NCBI RefSeq assembly: GCF_003721565.1
Contig: NZ_RJJE01000017.1
Coordinates: 1,414,636-1,478,635, forward strand
DNA: 64,000 bases
DNA from: Rufibacter immobilis
GTDB lineage: Bacteria > Bacteroidota > Bacteroidia > Cytophagales > Hymenobacteraceae
Reading direction: 5' to 3'
Below, in pieces: positions 17,422 to 25,388 of this stretch. Within the stretch, counting starts at the first letter, position 1. Every line of letters starts with the position of its first letter. The translations under genes and the position numbers were made by a program. Under the pieces are notes generated by a model. That model searched no databases, had not been told where the DNA came from, and saw only the letters and a program-made list of their open reading frames with translations.

Positions 17422-18660
17422 GTGAACACACTGCAGGCCCTTTCCCTTTCGCACCAGACCGCCGCTGTCCAGTACAGAGAGGCGCTCCAGTTTACTGACG
17501 CAGAAGCGGCTGCCTTTCTGCAAAGCCTACAGGAAAAATCGTTGGTGGCGGGAGCTGTCCTGGTAACTACCTGCAACCGCACCGAGGTTTATTTTGAGGC
17601 GGAAGGCCCCTCTACCGCACAGGTGTTGGAGGAACTGCTCGCGTTTAAAAACATTGGCAAGCCAGAAGTTTATCTATCCCTGTTCCAGCACTTCACCCAA
17701 AGCCAGGAGGCGTTCCGGTACCTGCTGGAAGTGGGCATAGGTTTGCGCTCGCAGGTACTAGGCGACCGCCAGATCATTGGCCAGCTCAAAGAAAGCTACG
17801 GGCGAGCCAATGAACTGAAGGCCACTAGTCCCTTGCTGCACCATGCTTTCCAGTCGCTGTTCAAAACGCACAAGCGCGTGCATAATGAAACGTCTTTCAG
17901 AGCGGGTGCTTCCTCGGTGGGCTACGCGGCCCTGGAACGGGTCACCGATTTCTTCCCGCGGCAGAGCCTTGCCCAGAAGAACCTGCTTATCATAGGCACC
18001 GGCCAGTTGGGCACCGATGTAGCCAAATATGCCGCCTCCTTCGGGTTTACCCACATCACACTCACCAACCGCAGTATAGAGAAAGCCGAGGCTCTGGCCT
18101 CAACCGTAAATGGACAGGTGCTCCCTTTTACCGACATGGAGGGACAGCTAGAACGGTTCGATGTGATGATCTCCTGCGTGAGCGGCGGCCAGGTGATTTC
18201 CCTGCCTACGCTGCAAAACCTTCCGCAGAAAAAACGCGTGCTGCTGGATTTGGCCGTGCCGCTCAGCATTCCCGCCGAAGCGGAACTGATCTCCGGCATC
18301 TCCCTGGTGAACATGGACGACATCACCAGCCGAACCCAAGCCGTGCAGAAACTGCGCGAAACCTCCATTGCCGATGTGCAGCGCATCATAGAAGAAGAGG
18401 CGCAGGAATTTGAAGCCTGGCTGCAGGATTTACCCGTGGCCCATACCCTGCAGGAGCTGAAACGCCTGTTGGCCCACGTGGTGGAAACCGAAGTGCAGCA
18501 CCGAATCAACAGCTCAGGCGACAAAACTCCTTCCCCTGCGCTGGCGAACACCACTTTGAACCAGTTGCTCCGCAGACCTGCCGGAATCCTGAAGAACACC
18601 CAAGGCTCTGACAGAAAATTGCTGCTGGAATCTTTGCAAACCTTGTTTCAACTCTCTTAA
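17422..18660 (+). CDS. hemA: Glutamyl-tRNA reductase
   Basis: 412 residues with a GTG start at 17422. The next upstream ATG (17411) runs into a stop after four codons, and family alignment ('NTLQALSLSHQTAAVQYRE') begins here. The catalytic Cys lies in 'VTTCNRTEVYFEAEG' (about residue 50), the NADPH-binding fold in 'LLIIGTGQLGTDVAKYA' (about 190), and the C-terminal dimerisation helix in 'LPVAHTLQELKRLL'. It reduces Glu-tRNA to glutamate-1-semialdehyde, the first committed step of C5 heme synthesis. Ferrochelatase follows after 13 bp. Confidence 0.95.
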   Translation: MNTLQALSLSHQTAAVQYREALQFTDAEAAAFLQSLQEKSLVAGAVLVTTCNRTEVYFEAEGPSTAQVLEELLAFKNIGKPEVYLSLFQHFTQSQEAFRYLLEVGIGLRSQVLGDRQIIGQLKESYGRANELKATSPLLHHAFQSLFKTHKRVHNETSFRAGASSVGYAALERVTDFFPRQSLAQKNLLIIGTGQLGTDVAKYAASFGFTHITLTNRSIEKAEALASTVNGQVLPFTDMEGQLERFDVMISCVSGGQVISLPTLQNLPQKKRVLLDLAVPLSIPAEAELISGISLVNMDDITSRTQAVQKLRETSIADVQRIIEEEAQEFEAWLQDLPVAHTLQELKRLLAHVVETEVQHRINSSGDKTPSPALANTTLNQLLRRPAGILKNTQGSDRKLLLESLQTLFQLS

Positions 18661-18673
18661 CGCTGCACCTTCC

Positions 18674-19726
18674 ATGAATGTGTCCAATAAAATTGGGGTC
18701 CTGCTCGTAAACCAGGGCACCCCAGACAGCCCGTCTGTGCCCCATGTGCGCAAATACCTGCGTGAGTTTCTGATGGACGAGCGGGTGATAGACCTTCCGT
18801 TTCTGAAGCGCTGGCCGCTGGTAAACCTGCTCATCGCTCCGTTTCGGGCTCCTAAATCAGCGAAGTTGTACCAGCAGGTCTGGACTAACGAAGGCTCACC
18901 GTTGAAAGTGTACGGCTACCGCTCCGCCCAACTGCTGCAGGATTCTTTAGGAAAGGATTACGTGGTGAAGCTAGCCATGCGCTACCAGAACCCATCTGTG
19001 GCGCAGGCCTTGGCAGAGCTGAAAAAGGCGGGCGTGACGGAACTGGTCATTGTGCCGCTGTACCCACAGTACGCCTCGGCCACTACCGGTTCTGTGTACC
19101 AGAAGTTCATGGAACTGCTGCAAGACTGGCCCGTGGTCCCGCCTCTTCGGCTGGTGCCGCAGTTCTGGGAGCACCCGCAGTTTGTGCAGGCTTTTGCGAA
19201 AATTGGGCGAAAGCACCTTCAGCAACAGAACTATGACCACGTAGTCTTCACCTACCACGGTCTGCCGGAGCGCCAGTTGCATAAAGACGAGCCTTTCAAA
19301 AGCTGTACCGAAGCCAATTGCCAGCACACGCTCCACGCCGGAAACCAGAACTGTTACCGCGCCCAATGCTACGCCACCAGCCGGGCCATAGCCCTCCAAT
19401 TAGGCATAGCTGAGGAAAATTACACTGTCTGCTTCCAGTCCAGATTAGGGAAAGAGCCCTGGCTCCAACCATACACCGAGGACGTGGTGCAGCAACTTGC
19501 GGCCCGGGGCATCAAAAACGTATTGGCCTTCGCCCCATCCTTCGTGGCCGACTGCTTGGAAACCACCATAGAGGTGGGCGTGGAATACAAAGAGTTGTTT
19601 GAGGAACACGGCGGCGAGCACTGGCAACTGGCGGAAAGCCTGAACGATGATGCTACCTGGATTTCCTGCCTGCACGCGCTGGTACAACCCCATCCCTCAA
19701 CCGCTGACGCCCTGAAGGCTGCCTGA
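18674..19726 (+). CDS. hemH: Ferrochelatase
   Basis: 350 residues. The catalytic His lies in 'VVFTYHGLPERQL' (about 195) and the Glu in 'FVADCLETTIEVGVEYK'. The N-terminal 'IGVLLVNQGTPDSPSV' is the family start signature. It inserts Fe2+ into protoporphyrin, the last step of heme synthesis. Between residues about 212 and 240 it has a cluster of four cysteines ('SCTEANCQH...NCYRAQCYATS'), which could ligate a metal or Fe-S cluster. Encoded with hemA in what looks like one operon downstream of the catalase. Confidence 0.95.
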   Translation: MNVSNKIGVLLVNQGTPDSPSVPHVRKYLREFLMDERVIDLPFLKRWPLVNLLIAPFRAPKSAKLYQQVWTNEGSPLKVYGYRSAQLLQDSLGKDYVVKLAMRYQNPSVAQALAELKKAGVTELVIVPLYPQYASATTGSVYQKFMELLQDWPVVPPLRLVPQFWEHPQFVQAFAKIGRKHLQQQNYDHVVFTYHGLPERQLHKDEPFKSCTEANCQHTLHAGNQNCYRAQCYATSRAIALQLGIAEENYTVCFQSRLGKEPWLQPYTEDVVQQLAARGIKNVLAFAPSFVADCLETTIEVGVEYKELFEEHGGEHWQLAESLNDDATWISCLHALVQPHPSTADALKAA

Positions 19727-19783
19727 ATTTAACCCGATCAGAATACATAAACCCTGTTTTTAACCCGATTTTCGAAAAACACC

Positions 19784-20305
19784 ATGAAAACGCTCTTACT
19801 AAAACTTTGCTTCTTCTTATTACCCGCGGCCGTCTTCGCCCAGGGCACTGATCTGATTTCCGTAGCCAGAACCGGCGACGTAGCAGCTATTCAGAAACTG
19901 CTCCAGAGCAAAGCCGATGTGAACGCCACCGACCAGAAAGGTTTTTCGCCTTTGATTATTGCCGTCTATAACGGCCATGCCGAGGCCGCCGCTGCGCTGC
20001 TCAAAGCCGGGGCTAACGTCAACCACCAGGATCTGACCGGCAACACCGCCTTGATGGGGGCCGCTTTCAAAGGTGAACTGGCCATTGCCCAACTCTTACT
20101 GGAGCACAAGGCTAACCTGAACCTGCAGAACGGCAACGGCGGCACGGCCCTTATGTTTGCCACCATGTTCGGGCGCAATGAGTTGGTAAAGCTGTTCCTA
20201 CAAAATGGTGCCGATGCTTCGCTTAAAGATCAGCGCGGCTTGACAGCACTGGCCCTGGCCGAACAGCAAGGTAACGTTGAGGCCGTAGCTTTACTGAAAA
20301 AGTAA
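19784..20305 (+). CDS. Exported ankyrin-repeat protein
   Basis: 173 residues. A signal peptide (about 1-19, 'LCFFLLPAAVFAQG') precedes four ankyrin repeats: 'AIQKLLQSKADVNATDQKG', 'AAAALLKAGANVNHQDLTG', 'IAQLLLEHKANLNLQNGNG' and 'LVKLFLQNGADASLKDQRG'. Periplasmic ankyrin proteins next to catalase genes (AnkB with KatB in Pseudomonas) are known to support catalase activity. Here the two are separated by hemA and hemH but lie on the same strand with small gaps, so a similar role is a reasonable guess. A terminator follows at once. Confidence 0.85.
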   Translation: MKTLLLKLCFFLLPAAVFAQGTDLISVARTGDVAAIQKLLQSKADVNATDQKGFSPLIIAVYNGHAEAAAALLKAGANVNHQDLTGNTALMGAAFKGELAIAQLLLEHKANLNLQNGNGGTALMFATMFGRNELVKLFLQNGADASLKDQRGLTALALAEQQGNVEAVALLKK

Positions 20306-20334
20306 ATTCCAGAGTTTATTCCTTCAACCTCACT

Positions 20335-20364
20335 AAATGCCGTGGCCTTGCCCGGCATTTTTTT
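20335..20364 (+). terminator. Rho-independent terminator after the ankyrin gene
   Basis: AAATGCCG / CGGCATTT stem, 10-nt loop, then a T run. Confidence 0.85.
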
Positions 20365-20392
20365 GTCACGCATCACTGGTTAACTCAAAAAG

Positions 20393-20432
20393 CCGTTTAG
20401 CGGCCGTTTTTCCGGAATCAGGCCAAAACTGG
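20393..20432. repeat. Interspersed palindrome copy (degenerate)
   Basis: CGTTTAGCGGCCGTTTTT with a weakly matching right arm containing AGGCCAAAAC. It lies between the terminator and hscB. Confidence 0.55.
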
Positions 20433-20518
20433 AACAAATTAGCGGGAATGGAGTAATTTTACCCGGTGCTGCCTTGGTAGCGCGTCTCTTCCCAACCTGT
20501 ACTATAACCAAGTAGCCC

Positions 20519-21058
20519 ATGAACTACTTCCAATTCTATGACCTCCCGGAGAGCTTTCTGCCCGATGAGAAAGCCATCCAGACCAAATACTACGCCCTAA
20601 GCCGCGAATATCACCCCGACTTCTATACCCTGGAACCGCAGGAAAAGCAGCAGGAGACTCTGGAGAAGTCCACGCTCAACACCAATGCCTATAAGACGCT
20701 GTCCAACTTTGACCGCCGCATGCAGTACATTCTGGAGCAACATGGCCTGCTGGAAGAAGGCGGGCAGAATGACTTGCCACAGGATTTCCTGATGGAGGTA
20801 ATGGAGCTGAACGAGCAGTTGATGGAACTGGAAATGGACTACGATAGCGTGCAGTTCAAGATTGTCTCAGACCAAACCGCCGAAATAGAGGGTTTCCTGA
20901 AGGCTTCTATCTGGCCGGTGCTGGAATCCTATGAAAAATTACCGCCTGACACTCAGGAAGAAGCCCTGAAACAGGTAAAAAATTACTACCTAAAGCAGCG
21001 CTACCTCTTGCGTATAAAGGAATCATTGAATAAGTTTGCATCCTCTTCTGACAGATAA
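20519..21058 (+). CDS. hscB: Fe-S cluster co-chaperone HscB (J-domain protein)
   Basis: 179 residues. An N-terminal J domain carries the HPD loop in 'SREYHPDFYTLEPQE' (about residues 34-38), and the C-terminal three-helix bundle ('FLMEVMELNEQLMELEMD...') is the IscU-binding part of HscB. The J protein stimulates the Hsp70 HscA to release Fe-S clusters from IscU. No hscA, iscU or fdx is visible, which is usual for scattered loci in this phylum. A tRNA gene follows after 46 bp. Confidence 0.88.
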   Translation: MNYFQFYDLPESFLPDEKAIQTKYYALSREYHPDFYTLEPQEKQQETLEKSTLNTNAYKTLSNFDRRMQYILEQHGLLEEGGQNDLPQDFLMEVMELNEQLMELEMDYDSVQFKIVSDQTAEIEGFLKASIWPVLESYEKLPPDTQEEALKQVKNYYLKQRYLLRIKESLNKFASSSDR

Positions 21059-21104
21059 AGCGTTTAGCGCCTCATTTTTCAGAATCTACCGAAAAGGAGC
21101 AAAT

Positions 21105-21188
21105 GCCCAGGTGGCGGAATCGGTAGACGCGTTGGTCTCAAACACCAATATCTTCACGGATGTGCCGGTTCGACTCCGGCCCTGGGTA
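21105..21188 (+). tRNA. tRNA-Leu (anticodon CAA)
   Basis: 84 nt with acceptor stem GCCCAGG / CCTGGGT (first pair G-U), a D arm with GGCGGAATCGGTAGACGC typical of Leu class II tRNA, anticodon loop CTCAAAC (anticodon CAA), a long variable arm and T loop TTCGACTC. No CCA is encoded. The last 12 nt are duplicated at 46131, marking the gene as the target of an integrated island. Confidence 0.93.
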
Positions 21189-21190
21189 CT
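21177..21190 (+). repeat. attL-like core of the island (tRNA 3' end)
   Basis: CGGCCCTGGGTACT, covering the tRNA 3' end plus two bases, is exactly repeated at 46131-46144. Confidence 0.7.
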
Positions 21191-21204
21191 TTTAACAACT
21201 AAAA

Positions 21205-21230
21205 CCCGCTGATTATCAGCGGGTTTTTTG
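21205..21230 (+). terminator. Rho-independent terminator after tRNA-Leu
   Basis: Perfect CCCGCTGA / TCAGCGGG stem, TTA loop, six T. By the island model this terminator came with the element. Confidence 0.9.
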
Positions 21231-21237
21231 TTTTAAA

Positions 21238-21259
21238 GGTGGCAGAATTGGTGGCAAAA
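21238..21259 (+). repeat. Island-end direct repeat, left copy
   Basis: GGTGGCAG...GGTGGCAAAA unit matching 46001-46022 at 20 of 22 positions in the same orientation. It has an internal duplicated GGTGGCA and is a candidate arm-type integrase site. Confidence 0.65.
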
Positions 21260-21318
21260 CATGAGCAGAAGTAAATAAGACTGTTTTTGTTTAACTTGTG
21301 GTTCTTGGCCAAAGCATT

Positions 21319-21392
21319 TGGGCAGACGTAGCATTACCTGGCAATGCAAAAGGCCTGAACAGCCAAGATGTGGTTCGAGTCCACCCTGCCCA
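21319..21392 (+). pseudogene. Degenerate tRNA-like sequence
   Basis: A perfect 7-bp acceptor stem (TGGGCAG / CTGCCCA) encloses 74 nt. It contains a D-arm-like hairpin GCATT-ACCTGGC-AATGC, a loop CTGAACA on a 3-bp stem, and a canonical T loop GGTTCGAGTCC on a stem with one mismatch. The D-arm spacing, short variable region and weak anticodon stem argue against a working tRNA. Confidence 0.3.
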
Positions 21393-21400
21393 CAAAAAAG

Positions 21401-21456
21401 CGCGGCCTCCGTTTAGGGGCTGTTTTTTTAAAATTAACCCAAAAACGGAGACCGCG
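21401..21456. repeat. Interspersed palindrome copy with long paired flanks
   Basis: CGCGGCCTCCGTTTAGGGGC... pairs with ...AAAAACGGAGACCGCG. It lies 30 bp past the stop of the restriction-modification gene and may also end its transcript. Confidence 0.75.
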
Positions 21457-21485
21457 CCTACAATTGCCGCGTTGCCAGACAATGA

Positions 21486-24400
21486 CTAGACGTGAACGCC
21501 TTTTTTCTCGGGCTCTAACACCTCATCTATCTGTTCCATGACTTCTGCGGTTTTGTGCAGGGCCACAATCATGCGCTGGTAATGCAAAATATCATCAAAC
21601 TCTAGCGTACGGCCTTTGCGGTCTTTGAGCCATTTCTGGGCGGGTTGGTAGCCGCCAATGTAAAACTCCCAGGCCGTGAGCGGCACCTGTTGGAAGAACT
21701 GGGTCTCATTGATATACACGCGGCCCATGGGGTACACGGGGGTGACCATGCTCACCGCGCCGCCTTTGCCCAGCACCTCATAATTCTCTTCAAACCTGAT
21801 TTTGGTCACCACGTTGTCGCCGCCAATGGGGTATTGGGTGATGGGTTTCTGGACGGCGGGGTGCTCCAGCAGGTGCAGTTGGCGCAGTTCCTGGCCCAGG
21901 GCCACCAGTTGCCAGAATTGGTCTGTGTCTTGCGGGTAGGGCACGCGGGGGAAGTCTATTTTCAGGAATTCTTTGTAGCGGGCGCGGTAGCCGGGGCTGT
22001 GCAGCACGGCGTAGATGTAATCCAGCAGGTCTAGGGGCGCGAAGGTTTGCCGGAACTCAGCGCGTACTTCGGGGCTTTGCGCGAAGCAGGTTTCGCCTTC
22101 ACCTTCTTTCTCGGGCACGAAGGTGAGGCCCAGCCCCTCGGCAATTTTCTGCACGGTTTTGGGGTCCAGGTTGGGTGTTCGCGCCGACTGCAACCCGTCT
22201 AGTTGCTGTTGGTTCGTTTCGGGGTAGAGGTAGAGGGGGAGAACTGTTCCACCTCCTCTGTAATAAATATTTTGGTCAGAAATGCTGTTAGTTATAAAAA
22301 CGAGATTCCATTCCATAAGGCCAACTGCTTGACCTTGCCTTCCTGTAATGATTGCATAATTATCTCCTTGACGGAGATTTTTCATAATTCTGTTTTGGCT
22401 ATAAGCGAAGAACCCTTTTGGAGAACCGGTGAAATATGTCCATCTATTATCGAAGGGCCTATAAACGATAGATTTGAAGTTTTTCTCTGAATTGTTTGTT
22501 TGTAAATCCTTGATTGCCTTATCTAATACCCAATCGCGGCTATCAGATTTTAAGCCGTATTTGTTTTTTAATTCGGAAACAGGAAGATTTCTAAAATCAT
22601 TTATTCTGTCTTCTAAGTCTTTTTTATGAAAATCGATAGTAATGGAATCATTCTTAGAAAGTACACCTAATGAATTCTCTTTAAAAAGGTCGGTTAGACC
22701 GAATGAACCTTCAAGATTCTTATCTGCAATATTAAGCGGCGTAAAAAGATATTCAGGAGAGGATGATTCTATTTCAGAAAAATTCAATGATTTAAGACTG
22801 TTATCATTTAAGAAGTCATATTTCATTTCTCGTTTACCGAACAAACTGAAATGAAAAACTCTGCCTAATTCGCCTTGTTTCTTCTTCCCTGTTTTCACAA
22901 ACAAATTGATAGAAACGCCTTGTTGAATATCAAACACATTCACATCGGCGGAGCCGTCTGGGGCGGTTTCTTTTTTCTTGCTGTTGCCGTGTAAGTCAAG
23001 CGTGTAAATCTTGTCGTAGGTCTTGAGCAAGTTCCAGCGCATTCCTCTGAACGTGGGGTTATCCAGAAAGCCGTGCGGGTTGATGAAGGCCAGAATCCCC
23101 TCGCCATTTTGTTCAATGAAATGTTGCCCGAAGCGCAGGAACTTCACGTAATCATCGTTTATGAATTTGGAGTTTTTCTCTTTCAGTTTCTCCTTTCCGC
23201 CGGGCTCCTTTTTATAGTCCTCCATCAAGTCCATAATCCACTTGCCCTTGTTCTGGCTCTCACCAGAGTACGGCGGGTTCCCCAGCACCACCATTACGGG
23301 CGTTTCGCGTTTGACAGCGTTGGCTTGCATGGTCTCGTCTGAGAGCCACGAGGCGAAGAGACTGAGCTGGCTGGGCACGGCCTCTTCCAGGCTGTTGGTG
23401 AGGTACACCTTAAAGCGGCGCGGGTTCTGAGGCACGTAGCCGGTCTCCTGCAAGAGCAAATCCAGCTTGAGGTGGCACATGGCGTAGCTGGCCATGAGTA
23501 TCTCAAACCCGTTGAGGCGCGGCAGCAGGTGCTTTTCTACGTACTGGCTCCAGATGCCTTCCTGCCCCTCAAAGCGCTGGTACACGTGCTTCACCACCTC
23601 AGCCAGGAACGTGCCCGTGCCCGTGGCGGGGTCCAGCACCTGCACCTTGTGCACGGTCTGCTTGCCTTTCTTTACATTGTCTTTCGTGCGTTTGTCAATG
23701 AGCTGGGTGGCAACTTCAATCTCGGTGGTTTCTGTAGAGGCCAGTCCGTCTTTGAGGTGGAACTCGGTTTTAAGAATGTCATCTACGGCGCACACAATAA
23801 AATTCACCACCGGTTCTGGCGTGTACCAAACGCCGCGGCTCTTGCGCAGGGCGGGGTCATACTCGGCTAAGAACGTCTCATAGAAATGGATGATTGGGTC
23901 ATGCGTTTGGGTGCTCTTCCCGAAGTTCTTGAGAATCGCCTTGATATCTGTGGCTCTAAAAACATCTGCCAGCGCGTCTACAATCCATTTGATGCGGTCG
24001 TCAATGTCCGGACCCGCAATATACCCGAACAGCTTGCGCAGGAACGGATTGGTTTTGGGAATGAGCTCGGCGGCCTCTTGCCGTGAGAACGTGGGCAGCG
24101 TGGGGTCATGCAGCCGCGCCGCGAACATGCCGTAAGCCACGGTCTGGGCATAAATGTCTGAGAACTCCTTGGCCGTGATGTCATGCAGCAGAATCTCTTT
24201 GAACGCCTGCAACTGCTCCTGCAAGGTCTGGTTTTCATACGTATCGCCTTCCGCGCTGAGCGCCCGCTCAATAATTTGGGCCAGGAACTTGGCCTTGTCG
24301 GCCATCATGGTGGCCAGCTTGCTAGGCGATTTCAAGGTAACGCCCGTGAACTGGCAGAAGTCAATGATGAAGGCCTCAAACAGCTTGAAGTTCTCCGGCA

Positions 24401-24782
24401 GCGGCGTTACCTGCCCATCCTTGATTTCGGCAATCTTGAGCGTGGTCACCAGTTCGCCTTCCTTGAACAGCCAGAAATCCAGATAATCAGTGATGATGAG
24501 GTTGCTCAAACTGGCTTTGTAGCGGTCAAACTGCTCTTTGTAGTCCTTGCTGTTCAGCGGCCTGCCCAAATCCTTCGCCTCAATGTAGCCCACCGGAATA
24601 TCTTTGCGCGTGATGATGTAGTCTGGCGCGCCGCAGGCCACCCGGGCCGGCTCATTGGTCACCAACACGTCATCAACAATACTTTCCAACAGCGTCTGCA
24701 AGTCGCCCCTATAGCTGTGCTCTCTGGAAATGCCGGTCTGATAGCGGGTATTGATGCGGTCTAGGTATTCTGCGATGGTCAT
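21486..24782 (-). CDS. Single-chain restriction-modification enzyme (type ISP-like, helicase-less)
   Basis: 1098 residues. The N-terminal Mrr/PD-(D/E)xK-like nuclease has 'GAPDYII' and 'GYIEAKD' (about 52-72). A helical coupler (about 150-310) follows, then an N6-adenine methyltransferase with motif I 'VLDPATGTGTFLAEV' (about 375) and motif IV 'GNPPYSGES' (about 504). The C-terminal specificity domain holds 'LLDYIYAVLHSPGYRARYKEFL', as in LlaBIII-type ISP enzymes. Those are near 1600 residues with an SF2 motor between nuclease and methylase; none is visible here, so cleavage may be type IIG-like. Codons for about residues 590-850 (22240-23000) are much more AT-rich than the rest. No separate S or M gene is present. 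Confidence 0.85.
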   Translation of the reverse strand: MTIAEYLDRINTRYQTGISREHSYRGDLQTLLESIVDDVLVTNEPARVACGAPDYIITRKDIPVGYIEAKDLGRPLNSKDYKEQFDRYKASLSNLIITDYLDFWLFKEGELVTTLKIAEIKDGQVTPLPENFKLFEAFIIDFCQFTGVTLKSPSKLATMMADKAKFLAQIIERALSAEGDTYENQTLQEQLQAFKEILLHDITAKEFSDIYAQTVAYGMFAARLHDPTLPTFSRQEAAELIPKTNPFLRKLFGYIAGPDIDDRIKWIVDALADVFRATDIKAILKNFGKSTQTHDPIIHFYETFLAEYDPALRKSRGVWYTPEPVVNFIVCAVDDILKTEFHLKDGLASTETTEIEVATQLIDKRTKDNVKKGKQTVHKVQVLDPATGTGTFLAEVVKHVYQRFEGQEGIWSQYVEKHLLPRLNGFEILMASYAMCHLKLDLLLQETGYVPQNPRRFKVYLTNSLEEAVPSQLSLFASWLSDETMQANAVKRETPVMVVLGNPPYSGESQNKGKWIMDLMEDYKKEPGGKEKLKEKNSKFINDDYVKFLRFGQHFIEQNGEGILAFINPHGFLDNPTFRGMRWNLLKTYDKIYTLDLHGNSKKKETAPDGSADVNVFDIQQGVSINLFVKTGKKKQGELGRVFHFSLFGKREMKYDFLNDNSLKSLNFSEIESSSPEYLFTPLNIADKNLEGSFGLTDLFKENSLGVLSKNDSITIDFHKKDLEDRINDFRNLPVSELKNKYGLKSDSRDWVLDKAIKDLQTNNSEKNFKSIVYRPFDNRWTYFTGSPKGFFAYSQNRIMKNLRQGDNYAIITGRQGQAVGLMEWNLVFITNSISDQNIYYRGGGTVLPLYLYPETNQQQLDGLQSARTPNLDPKTVQKIAEGLGLTFVPEKEGEGETCFAQSPEVRAEFRQTFAPLDLLDYIYAVLHSPGYRARYKEFLKIDFPRVPYPQDTDQFWQLVALGQELRQLHLLEHPAVQKPITQYPIGGDNVVTKIRFEENYEVLGKGGAVSMVTPVYPMGRVYINETQFFQQVPLTAWEFYIGGYQPAQKWLKDRKGRTLEFDDILHYQRMIVALHKTAEVMEQIDEVLEPEKKGVHV

Positions 24783-24964
24783 GTTGCAACAGATTGTTGA
24801 GCGGTAGGTAAAGATAGAATATTATGCCAGTACAGTCCTAAGCACCAACTCTATATTCTGACAATGTTATTATTCATACCAATCCTAGGAAAAGAGTATG
24901 ATATTAGACCTTGAGGAGAAACTAATTGCAAACTAAAAACAATAACTTATTCTGCATCTACAAT

Positions 24965-25024
24965 AAAACATTAAGCAACAGTAACGTTGCAACATGTTGC
25001 AACGTTACTGTTGCTTAATGTTTT
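24965..25024. repeat. Perfect 60-bp palindrome
   Basis: Two 30-bp halves without spacer, reading AAAACATTAAGCAACAGTAA... and its exact reverse complement; the centre is GTTGCAACATGTTGCAAC. It lies in the 600-bp gene-free stretch 24783-25388, upstream of the restriction-modification gene and downstream of the helicase gene. Confidence 0.95.
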
Positions 25025-25196
25025 CAATATGTTGCAACAAAAGAAGCAAAGTGTAAAAACTACATTAAACCATTAAAACACTAAACCATATAGCCAGAAG
25101 AATTAGAACGAGAAACTGTGTATGTAGCTAAGCTCCTCAAATATTAAAATATCAGGACAAGAGAAGTATGCAGTTTCAAATAGAATCTAAAATTTC

Positions 25197-25293
25197 TGTT
25201 GAAGTGTTGACATCGACTCAATTCACTAAATATAAGGCTATTACTTATTATACTTCTATAATTAAGATTGTTGATCTATGTTGAAGTGTTGAC
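25197..25293. repeat. Two exact 15-bp direct repeats (iteron-like)
   Basis: TGTTGAAGTGTTGAC occurs at 25197-25211 and 25279-25293, with further GTTGA(C/T) motifs at 25300-25317, all in AT-rich DNA next to the helicase gene. Nothing else is recognised in 24783-25388. Confidence 0.6.
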
Positions 25294-25388
25294 TGAGAGT
25301 TGATTAATAGTTGACAAGCGCCAATTTCACAACCTTCTATGGACCAAGCAATTAAAAATTATATCAGGAGTTATTCAACTAATAGTTA

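Noticed and set aside
21319-21392. Functional second tRNA gene
   Set aside because: Anticodon stem has only three pairs, the variable region is two bases and the D arm is displaced by three bases.
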